Positions 54,474-64,000 of a stretch of DNA of 64,000 nt are shown one piece after another. Position numbers and translations under genes: made by a program. The DNA comes from Shinisaurus crocodilurus (lineage: Eukaryota; Chordata; Lepidosauria; Squamata; Shinisauridae). The notes under the pieces were generated by a model. The model was not told the DNA's origin and did not search any database. It was given only the letters and a program-made list of their open reading frames with translations. Location: the NCBI GenBank assembly GCA_021292165.1, contig CM037878.1:252206968-252270967 (forward strand). The letters run 5' to 3'. Every line of letters begins with the position of its first letter. The stretch's first letter is position 1.

Positions 54474-54599
54474 CTGGTGCACAACCTTTTTGGCAAGTGT
54501 GTCACAAAACGAGTCTAAAGTTAACATGGGGGCTACTGTGGTGTGCATTGCGGTACACATGCAGCTCCCCTTCCATTGGTGTGGGTTTGCCTCTATTCT

Positions 54600-54910
54600 G
54601 CTAATCTAAGGCCTGGTCTGAACATGCAGCAGAATGGGATAGTAGCATGCCAAAGTGATAGAATGGACTGCACCACTTCAGGCTGCAGATGGAGGATCAC
54701 ATTTTTAATGTTATGTTAAAAGCTTCATAGAAATGGAAAGCCAGCACAGCAGTGTTCTAGGCTGGAACCATTCTCCCCACATACTAACTTTCTATTTGCA
54801 AGGAGTTTTGTTTTTGTTTTTGTTTTGTTTTTTACATGGGAGAAGCATCCAAAAGTGGAATGCCTCACCTGTAGTCCAAAGTGGTACAGTCCATTCTACT
54901 TTCTCCGTGT
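54600..54910. repeat. Foldback repeat with AGTGGTGCAGTCCA-type arms
   Basis: TAGAATGGACTGCACCACTT (54659 on) is complementary to AGTGGTACAGTCCATTCTAC (54881 on). Related words occur at 39895-40140. Likely a non-autonomous DNA transposon. Confidence 0.55.
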
Positions 54911-55159
54911 TCCAGTGCCTCGTTCTGCTGCATGTGGAGACCCAGCCCAAGGTGCATGCAAGAGAAGCATGCGGGGTGGGATGCAAAACTCTACTACCTG
55001 TGCCACATAAAGTGGATGTGCATATAATAGATGTTATTTGTGAGTTGTTGTTTTTTAATCTGGGTACCCTTCTATGAATCAAAATATTTTGCTTAATAAT
55101 TATATAGTAATTATTATATTTGAGTATTACCTTTCCTCCACAGAATTCTCAGGTGTGTT

Positions 55160-55350
55160 CTAGCCTTGCAACAACCCTGTGAAATAAGTTAGGCTGAGTC
55201 TGGGATGACTTATCCCAGTGGTAGAGGAGCATGTACTTTGCATGCAGAAGATCCCAACAAGCAAAGGGATATATATTTTTGACAGCACCTTTCTATTGAT
55301 TGATTTGATTTGTACCCCGTCTTTCTACCATGAAAAATGGCACTCAGGGC
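55160..55350. mobile_element. SINE and L2 fragments in tandem
   Basis: GCAACAACCCTGTGAAATAA (a reversed Sauria SINE piece), then CCAGTGGTAGAGGAGCATG (tRNA-SINE head, + strand, 55208-55258), then GTACCCCGTCTTTCTACCAT (reversed L2 tail). Confidence 0.6.
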
Positions 55351-58300
55351 GGCTACCTACCTTTGATATAATTCTTTTACCAGAAACCAGGCTACAAACA
55401 ATATAGAGCCAGGCAGTTTTTCAGCCTATTCCATAAGGGCAATTTCAGCCCCGCCCCCCCAAAAGGCTGTTTCTGATTGGGCCTTGCAAGTCTTACTTCA
55501 GCCTCCCTAGCTGTAAACAATGGTTGTGCTTCATTTGCCCTCCTGAAGTGAATCTCTATATAAGCTGGTTTGATCGCCAACATGTACATTCCTCTCCACC
55601 ATTTCAAAAGAAGGTGCAAGTAGTGGATGCTTGGACTGAAATAGAACATTATAATTTTGCCCTGATTACTACATGATATGAGGCTCAGCTCATAGTTGCT
55701 GGTGACTTCAACGCCAGAATAGGGTGAAACAGTCTTATATTTGAATCTAAATACCTCCTGATTTTGGACTCGAAGGCGGATAGATCTGTCTGAAGGAGGA
55801 ATTCAAAAGATGGCCAAATTAACTGTGCTGACTTCTGCCTATTGCAACTAATATACCATCTGGATTTTCTCATTTTTAATGAAACAGTAGACTATGACAA
55901 GCAGGGAGAATGTACATTCTTTAATTTCTGTGCCTCTCGTGCCATTGATTGCATGTATGGATTGTATCCAATGCTGTAGTTCTGCTGATGGAAGCAGTTC
56001 CATCAGCAGTATGGGGAGGGAGGTAATTTCTCCCCTCCCCCCACTGTGCTCCATCAAAATCTGCTCTGGAGGGCCGGGAAACCCTCTGGAACAGATTTGT
56101 GGGTGGCACGGAGGGCTGCAGTGGGAGGAGAGAGGGAGAAAGTCCAGATGCTCTAGTGGACCTCTGCTAGCATGATGTTGTGGACCTTTGCTTCCACAAC
56201 TTTTCATCTCACTTGGGTCTTTCACATACATATGTCTTAAAACTGATAGTGACCATCAGCCACTAGCACACTACCTTTGTAGTTGTCTTTACCAAAGCCA
56301 GCAATCCGTAAAATACAGTATTCTCATCTGTTGTCTTCATAAGCTGAGGCTAAAATGCTCAGCCCAGGTACATAGAAGCTTGCACCAATAGAGGCCAAGT
56401 GTCTGTTGCCATGGAGACAATGGCACCTCTATGGCATCTCTCAACATGACACATGTAGACACTGGCAACTCATCTGCACGAGGACATTTTCCTGCAACAT
56501 CACCACACAGCATCCCTGCAACACTGATGTGCAATTACAGAAAAATGTTAATTCATTCTTTTCCAGGCTTATGCACTATAGCTGCACTTGCAGTAAGTAA
56601 GGAAGTAGGAACCCCTAGAGGAGGTGCCTGCTTTTTAGAAGTTCTGCCTAACCACAACCCATATAAAAGTCAAGTAAATGGCTTCCCCTAGCCATTCCGC
56701 ACACATGCTCAGGCAAGCCCCATTTTTTTTATAAATTTTGTGTGATTTATTGTCTCCTATTCATAAGTACTTACTTTCGGTACTAATAGCTTTTAATTGG
56801 AGCAAATTCTCATTTTCCAATTTCACTTGAAATATACAGTATTAAGTTAAAATAGGAATGGGGACTAAACCAAACAGATATAAATTAAAGTAGTCCATAC
56901 ATAAAATTCATCTGGATCAGAAGTTTTGTTACCAGCAGAGGAATGAAATTTTGGAAGAGTTTTTCCTTTGATAAACATAAGACACAACTAGCTACTTTCT
57001 TTTTCTTTTTTTTAACGTTGGTCATAAATACATAGGTATTTATGTGATTTTACAAGAATAGCCCATTGGAATCTTGAAGGGTTTCCCCCTCAAAGATTTG
57101 AGGACTGTTTCTCTCTCCCCCCCACCACCACCACTCGCCCACATGGTCCCTTGGCCTCAGACATGTCTGTGCCAGAAGACGGTATATCTCATGCAGTAAA
57201 CAAAAAGAGAGAAAAGATCCTCTCAGATCAGATGGTTCTATAAATGGGTCTTGTATGGACTTTTAAGACCTAATTGATTTGAAGATAGTTTGTAGATAGT
57301 ATCACACAAGAGCATTCTGTACTAATATTATGGGAATAGTTCATCTGGTTAGTTTTCAGAAAAAGAACTGGATTATCTTATTTTGCTGTAATGCTGTGGC
57401 TTGTGGGCCTTAGGAAGGGATTTCTCTGTAGCTCGGAATGGCTCATGCTTTTACTTTGCATTGCAACAAGGCTTACTTGCTTGAGACATCCCGTCTTGTC
57501 CTATATAAAATGTGTTTCCTGCCCTAAACGCACCTGTAGTGAACCTTGACCATTACTGCTCTATGCCTGTGGAAGACTCCAAACACACTATGCCTAGATC
57601 CTTAATATCATAGACGATCTCCTTTTAGATCATCTCTTCATGGCACTTAGGTAGTATAGAGAAACCAGCTTCGGTGTTGGAGATTTGGACTATATTCCTT
57701 AAAATCTCTTCAAGCCTGTGTAAGTATGATTTCATGTCTGTCTTTAACTATTTGGGTTTTGGCGTGTGTTCTTGCAAGAGCAGCATTGTTGTTAGTTCAG
57801 CTCCATTGGAGATTTAAGGTTTCGTTGCATGTACTGTGTAGATACCATGGCAGCAAGCGGGATGGAGTGGAGGGTAGTAAGTGGCCATTGGGCAGCTGCC
57901 GAGGTGAACAGTGGGAGAGGGGCCTGTCCATATTAGCTGGGTGCAGCTGGGTTGTGCAGCGTACAACAGGCAGGCGATTGGTTCAGCAGCACACAGTGCA
58001 ATTCAGGGCTCTTGCTGGACCATACCTGCCCTGGATACTGCTGACCAGTCAGCACCTGTACTCCTGCAAGAGAGTGACCCCGCCCCTCCCTGCCTCCAAT
58101 GTTGGCATGTGATGGCTGCCAGTAAGGTTGAGGGGCCACTTCAAGCAGCACTCAGCGGCGCGGGTAGCAACCAACTGCTATCTTCCTCCCCATCTCACTA
58201 GCTGCCCCTGGGAGGCGCCAACTGAGAGGCAAATTCTGTTTGAAGTCTGTGCTGTTCTCAAGTGAAATGACAGATAAATGGGGAAAAGAGGGAAATCTCC

Positions 58301-60587
58301 GATGAGATTTGCCGGCCAGATGGGCGATTCATAAACACAACGAATAAATATGTGATTTTCCTGAAATCTGCAAGTGGCAATGAGCACAGCTGAGAATTTA
58401 ACCCAGACCTCTTAACCTTCATTCCAGCGCCTTTGCTACATCTCACTCACTTTTCATATAACCGTGCTATTCTGTTGTACAGCATGGCCCCTTCTCTGGG
58501 TTTTTTTCTATAGCCTGTCATTATATAGCGAATAATCTGATCAATGGGTTCTGATGGACTTCTAGTAAGTTGCACATCCAGCCAGTGGGGCTAAGACCAG
58601 TTTGGCAGGAGCAAGGACTTCGTTTGGGAGGCGGATTAGGGAAGCAGTAGTGGCCTCAGGGTTCAAGATGACTCTTATGTTGCTTCGGAACTGATGTATC
58701 TTTGGAAAAAGCTCTTCTGCCTGCATGCTTGCTACCTGATCAACAAATGTAGTATTAGATACACTGTTTATTACCGAAGACACTATAATCCTCCAGTGTT
58801 CTCTTATGACCCTGCAAGGTTGCTCTGTACTTTCTGCCACTTGGAGAATGCTTGGGTGAGCATTAAACAAGATACATACAGTCACACATGCACACACATT
58901 GTCAGAGACAAACTGGTACAGATGGGCAGCCTGGATTGTCATCTTAAATTGAGAAAAAGGCATTCATGCCTGTTTCCAAATTTACTGGTTGGAATTGGTC
59001 TGTGAAAATAAGCATAGTGCCAAGCAAAAATTTACAAGATGACTCTAAGCAGCATCTGTTGAGAACATAGCAGTAGTTTTAAAATAATCCCAAATTACTT
59101 GATGTCCCACCTGCACCATTCTGCTTCACTCTCCCTTGAGTACCACCTGCGTCTAAGGACAAGAATGTTATTTTTATATTTGCTTGGTGAAGTATCAACT
59201 ATGGTGGCAGCTTCAGTTAGTCTGCAGACTAACTGCAGAGCCAGAATTTTCACTCTATCTTACAGTGTTTGGAAACACAATAACGCCTGCCAATTCACTC
59301 TGAAGGAGTCTCTCTTTCTCTCTCTCTCTGCTTTAGAGAGCCAGTTGGCCCTGAAACAACGGGCAAATCTGACTGAATAATTGGACCAAGAAGAAGGCCA
59401 TGCAATGCCAACAGCAACAGACATGCCCTAAGGCCAAAAAGAGAGTGTTATTGAATGTGGGGAAGGAAAGATGGAGGAGGGGGGAGATGTCTACTTAGAG
59501 AAAGTCTGCTCATTTTTTAAAAACTTCTGACTGAGACTTAAATACAAAACAGAAAATGTGTACAGGTCTAGCGATGTACACATCGCGATGGTAATCCTTG
59601 ATCCAAACTGTGGGACCCTTATGAAGACTGTTGGGGAAAATACTCCTCACCACCACCACTCCCATAAACTAGTATGAGAATTTGTTTTTTTAAAAAATAA
59701 GGATAAGAGGAAACAGTACACAGGAACAAGCACTGTTCTTTGTGGCACATGAATTGCGAAGGTCTGAGCTAAAGGCTGGCAACACAACTGAAAAATGGAC
59801 AGTGATTACCGGTACATAGCAAATTAAATGCATTTTACTATAGGCCATGCAAGTGACATGTACGTCCCGGTCATTTAGCGGTGGTGGTGTTGCAGCTAAA
59901 TATGTGGAAAAGGTTACACACCTCATCAAATGTGGAAAATTAGTTTGGCCACCAAGCAGGAGGGAAAGTAGGTTTAACCTGCGGTCCTCAAACCACTTTA
60001 CTCTAAATAGAACCACAGAGGTCAGTGGAGTTAAGTAGTTTGATGGCCACAGCCTTAGCAATATAAGTTAAGCTACTAATGGAGCAACTGTTAGAATTAC
60101 AAAATCACCCACATTCAGTTTGACATTGGCTGTATGATGTGGTTGGTGGCAGGGTAACCAGATGCCAAGGAAGACGGGGCTCCTTTAATGGTTGTGTAGC
60201 AGAGAGAATTTTGGCAAGTGCAGCTTGTCATGCAGGGATGAGAAAAAGAAACACCTACTGAAATTAAAACTATAGGGACCCTATCTTCCTTTGCATTTGG
60301 TCATCCTATCAGACTGGTGGCAGCATGTCTGCTGATCACTAGAGTAGCTGGATTCGATTCCAGGCCAAAAATGAAAGGTGTTGGTGGTAGTGAATGTGCT
60401 TGGGGTGGTAGGATTATAGGGTAAGGTTGGAGGAGATTGGGCACTGAAGATCAGGACCAGTGTAGAAACAGCAGGAGATGCTGAAATCAAGGGCTGGCAT
60501 CCATTATCAGTGATGGTGTACACCAGGAGTAGCATGTTGGGTGGAGATCTATAGAGAAGAATGAGAACAGTGTAAGAGCTCTTGTAC
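55351..60587. other. Long stretch without a supported gene
   Basis: A foldback related to 4706-4867 lies at about 55955-56170 (GTATCCAATGCTGTAGTTCT, CTGCTCTGGAGGGCC). 57840-58220 is moderately GC-rich and unexplained. 58250-58440 (GAAATGACAGATAAATGGGG, GGGCGATTCATAAACACAAC, AATATGTGATTTTCCTG) looks unique and may be a conserved non-coding element. No exon with paired splice sites and domain content was found. Confidence 0.35.
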
Positions 60588-60656
60588 AGCCTTCCCCAAC
60601 CTGGTGCCCTCCAGATGTGTTGAACTACAACTCCCATTCTCCGGAGCCAGGATGGC
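60588..60656. mobile_element. hAT-like foldback MITE, half copy
   Basis: CAGCCTTCCCCAACCTGGTG, CCCTCCAGATGTGTTGAACT and ACAACTCCCATTCTCC make up the left half only. Confidence 0.7.
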
Positions 60657-62106
60657 CATTAAATAAACGAATAAGAATGCATCCGGTAATAAATACACAA
60701 GGGGGAGTTGATGTACAGTAATCCAGAAGGAGCGCCTGTAATCTACTCTACTCTACGCTCCTCTACTCCACTATAGAAAAGTTTAGACCAGAATAGCGAG
60801 CTCAATACCTTTCTGTTTACTGAATTTGGTATGGCATGGTAGGAATGGAAGAGGGGAAGAGGAAAAGGAAGATGCAGAAGAGACAAAAGGTAAGCGGGTG
60901 CACTTGATCCATGAGGATTACAGGGTGGGGGGCGGTGAGGGAATTGAAAGAGCATTGTATTTTTGTGAGTTTAGTAAAAACTCTTACGAAACACAAATAG
61001 GGTCCCAAGATATAAATAGTGGACCTCAGTAACGGCCTCTGATAAGTCTTTGTGTGTCTGACCTGCCTAAATAAATTTTGTTATTTTAAGCAAAAGCAGT
61101 TGAGCATTTGCTGGATATCGTTATCCCACTGCGCCCCCCCCCCCCCCCGCTCCAATTCCTGCTGCTTCGGTTTCCCCTCCCATACCACTTTTCTTTATAC
61201 AGTGGGATTAATCCATCAAGTCAAATGTGTGGGGGGGCACATAAAGGAGGGGTAATGATACTGCACTCCAGTGAGCAATGGAGAGGCCCCCATTCACGGG
61301 TCAACAAAACCAGGGAAGACTCTTGGACTTAATCAGCTAAGGACTGCTCCAGCATGGCAGACAATTAACATCAAAGACTTAGGCAAGGGGGGGGAAGTGA
61401 AAAACAAGCTTTGAAATCCAATTCCTTTTTTTCCCTTGAAAAAATTAGGGAAGGAGATTAAGAAAAAAGTAAACTGATGGGCGGGCAGGTATAGATTACC
61501 TTGCAGGCTTGGAAAGGGCAAAATATACAGACTAAGACAAATAGGTGACATGACAGGAATTTTGGTTGTCATCTGCCCTTTTTGAAATGTAAGCATGACT
61601 GGATTTTTTTCTGTACACACTGCTATATTGTGGTTGTTCTTTAAACTGCCATTTGCAGATTTTAACTCTGCAAATATATGCAAATTGAAAATTCCACAAA
61701 ACCAGTTCACCAACCCTGCTGAAAAACCTCCCTCGTGAAGGCTCCTCATCCCTCAACTGTCACCAGCAGCAGCCATTCCAGCAGGCTGTATGGAGGGAGA
61801 GGGGAGATTCCACCAGACCTGCTGAAAGCCTACTAATTTATTTTTCTCTTCCATTTCCATCCCTTTTTCCTTGTGTGTTGTGTCTTTTTAGATTGTAAGC
61901 CTGTGGGCACCGGCTGCCTTGTTTTATCGATTGCATGAATGCTGCTCCAGGAACCTCTGCGAGCGTAAAAGTGGAAATAAAGAGTCGAGACAACAAGGTG
62001 GGATTTAAATGGGCCACATTTATTGATATTCAAGGACTTACAAAGGGATGGAGTGTGGGTTACCCTAATCTGCCCGGCTCCTCAGCCGGTACAGCTGTGC
62101 ATTTAA
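60657..62106. other. Unassigned non-coding sequence
   Basis: A CTACTCTACTC-type short array (60737-60775) and a poly(C) run near 61135. No exon supported. Confidence 0.35.
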
Positions 62107-62875
62107 TAGGGATGTAGCCTGAGCAGCCCGTCGGACAGGAGCAAGGCCCGAACTGGGCCTGCTCATGTCTGCGCGGGCTCTCAGCCACCCGCGCGGGCTT
62201 TACCAGGGCTCTCCGCAGAGAGCCTTCCTCGGCTGTCTGATGGGTCCCGTTGCGTCACTTCCAAAACAGAGTTGAAGGGATGTCACACAGAGGAGGGCCA
62301 GGATCTCTTCTCGATCATCCCAGTTTGCAGGACACGGAATAATGGGCTCAAGTTACAGGCACCTAGATTCCACCTAAACATCAGGAAAAATTTCCTGACT
62401 GTCAGAGCAATAAGACAATGGAATCAACTACCTAGGGAGGTGGTGGGCTCTCCCACTCTGGAGGCATTCAAGGTGCAGCTGGACAATCATCTGTCAGGGA
62501 TGCTTTGACCTGGATTCCTGCACTGAGCAGGGGGTTGGACTCGATGGCCTTGTAGGCCCCTTCCAACTCTACATTTCTATGATTCTATGAGAGCGCGGGC
62601 GGGGGTCCAGCATGCCGAAGCAGTGGCTCCGCCAGCGGCACAGACGGCGCGCAGGACCAAGTAGGCGACAGGGGGGTCCTGGCGGCAGCGGGGGGCGGGA
62701 GGGGTCCAACGGCAGCGGCAGCGGGGCCGTGCGCGGGGGGGTTCTCCAGCGGCGGCGCGAGCAGCGCGGAGAATGCTCCACGCCACTCTGAAGAGCGAGA
62801 TCGGGCCGCCGCCGCTCGAGGAGGGCCAAGCCCGGAGCGAGCCTCCAGCCGACTCAAGGCTCGGCCCCACCACTA
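62107..62875 (-). mobile_element. GC-rich TAG-ended hAT-like element, copy B, reversed and interrupted
   Basis: Begins TAGGGATGTAGCCTGAGCAG and ends CTCGGCCCCACCACTA, the reverse of copy A at 10857. Colinear blocks include GGAGCAAGGCCCGAACTGGG, GGGTCCCGTTGCGTCACTTC and CGGAGCGAGCCTCCAGCC. Between CCAAAACAGAG and AGCGCGGGCG a CR1 fragment has inserted. Flanking 8-mers are inconclusive. Confidence 0.8.
62271..62589 (+). pseudogene. CR1 LINE ORF2 C-terminus and 3' end inside copy B
   Basis: The forward frame gives LKGCHTEEGQDLFSIIP, NIRKNFLTVRAIRQWNQLP, REVVGSPTLEAFKVQLDN and the stop, the last part of CR1 ORF2. TGAGCAGGGGGTTGGACTCG and TTCCAACTCTACATTTCTAT then end in ATTCTATGA. It is 5'-truncated but uninterrupted over this length, younger-looking than the copy at 46 kb. 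Confidence 0.92.
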
Positions 62876-63180
62876 GCGATGCATCCAAAATCGGAAGGGT
62901 GGTGCTGCATTTCACCACCGCCCCATTTTACACCATCACAGTGCTGGGTGGCCTTCGCAGTATCGCCTCCTCACGGAGTCACATGACAACAAGCTGGCGA
63001 GGTGTGAAGGCCTCACAGGTGGCCCTGATCCCCAACCAACCGAGTCTAAGGACCCAGCGTCGTGAAGCCTCAGATATCGCCTGTCACCTAAAAGGTGCCA
63101 TGGATGCTGACCGGACCCTATCTATTCCCTGAACCTGCACTTACATGCCACAGAGAGAGACGAGGCGAGCATCAGCTTAG

Positions 63181-63462
63181 TCACCTCTCCCCCACCTGCC
63201 GGGAACCAGGAACTAGTTCCAGCAGGGCCCTTTTTAGGTCATTGAGGAACAGATCATTGCGTGCATCTGACAGATGGACTCCATCCAACCGGTACAGCTC
63301 CCTCTGTGCCAAAGAAATCTCAGGATGGGGTATAGCATATCCATTACCACCCAGGCAGTTGACAGTTTCCCGGTTCACCCTCCTGCCCGCCCTGTTCATT
63401 ATCCTGGGGTTCACACCACCCCTCCAACAGATGCACGGCAGCATATGGGACCAGACAATCTG
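63181..63462 (-). pseudogene. SGNH-hydrolase-like C-terminal fragment, probably retrotransposon-derived, minus strand
   Basis: The minus-strand frame reads IVWSHMLPCICWRGGVNPRI, then NRAGRRVNRETVN, then YAIPHPEISLAQRELYR and LDGVHLSDARNDLFLNDL. DGVH supplies the Asp-x-x-His catalytic pair of SGNH/GDSL hydrolases, with the HLSDxGNDLFL context seen in vertebrate retrotransposon-encoded versions. The N-terminal nucleophile block is absent. As recalled, such domains occur in DIRS/Ngaro-type and some other retroelements; the family here is not established. Confidence 0.6.
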
Positions 63463-64000
63463 GATAAATAAAATACAGAGTAGGATTTTAATTTGATTAG
63501 AGAAAAAAATGTTATTTGGAATACACTGCAAATTTCTTAAGAAACTGAGTGATGCAGGAAAGAAGCTTTACTGGAAATTATTAACAGCTGGATTTCAACT
63601 TCCTCCCGTTTTAAGCCCTTGTCTGTATGGTTTTTCATTCATTCACGTCTATTTAAAGCTAGCACAATACATAGGCAGCACACTGCATAGCCATAAATCT
63701 GGGTAGGCACTCAGTTACTGCTTTAAAAACTCTCTCAGTCTAAAGGGAGGTGGTTAAATTTCATTACTATAATTTACAATGCAACAAAATGTCTCACAGT
63801 AATCCTGATACATGTGGATATTTGGGCAGGTCTCTGTGGTTTCCATTGGTCGCCCCATCTGCTATCATTGTCCACTTCTGGTGCAAAAGGTTTTTTAACC
63901 TGGCTGCTAATTAACCAACCAGCACAACCTCTTTTGGTGGTGTGAGACTGGTTGTATGTATGTGTGTCTTCCTGTTTGTTCCTGCTACATTTCAGTGGAT
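63463..64000. other. Unassigned non-coding sequence to the window end
   Basis: AT-rich, with no recognised repeat or exon. Confidence 0.35.

Noticed and set aside
57726..58112. 128-codon frame in a GC-rich segment
   Set aside because: No splice signals, domain or second supporting exon; the region is open in two overlapping frames.
58562..58963. 133-codon minus-strand frame as a gene
   Set aside because: No recognisable motif, no splice context, and partial overlap with a CA-rich stretch.

Overview
The window is nuclear DNA from a vertebrate, most likely a squamate reptile (lizard). It holds spliced vertebrate-style exons in long introns. The repeats are typical of squamates: Sauria-type tRNA SINEs with an RTE/BovB-like tail, a second tRNA-derived SINE, CR1 and L2-like LINE 3' ends, and very many short hAT-like and Harbinger-like non-autonomous DNA transposons. 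Species cannot be fixed from sequence alone. There is no bacterial-style gene organisation; most long open frames are chance frames in repeats, microsatellites or GC-rich foldbacks.

Layout. From about 4.56 to 10.6 kb on the + strand lie the last four coding exons of one gene (4558-4619, 6868-6895, 7479-7621, 9779-9920), with a probable 3' UTR ending near a poly(A) signal at 10580-10585. The exon phases fit together (62 + 28 + 143 + 139 nt = 124 codons, then TGA). The product ends in a FYVE-like zinc finger with four CxxC pairs, resembling the C-terminal finger of the SPIRE actin nucleators. Earlier exons were not found and probably lie upstream of the window. The introns contain MITEs, an almost perfect 61-bp tandem duplication and a 1.45-kb GC-rich foldback complex.

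From 10.7 to 64 kb no further host exon could be supported. This part is a mosaic of mobile elements, often nested. Several insertions can be dated relative to each other from 8-bp target duplications: a 450-bp hAT-like family in three copies (one splitting a SINE), a GAGTC-rich hAT-like element in two copies (one carrying a second transposon), a GC-rich TAG-ended element (one copy split by CR1), and an LTR-like segment split by a hAT MITE. LINE protein remnants include CR1 and L2 ORF2 C-termini, the C-terminus of another LINE ending in a C2H2-like finger, and an SGNH-hydrolase-like fragment. A 5S rRNA-headed, CR1-tailed SINE lies near 22.1 kb.

A few repeat-poor, AT-rich stretches with homeobox-like TAATTA/TAATTG words (near 22.7-23.25, 40.87-41.46 and 58.25-58.44 kb) may be conserved regulatory elements of a gene outside the window. 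This is inference only. No new multi-gene system was found. The strongest points are the partial SPIRE-like gene and the well-bounded transposon families.
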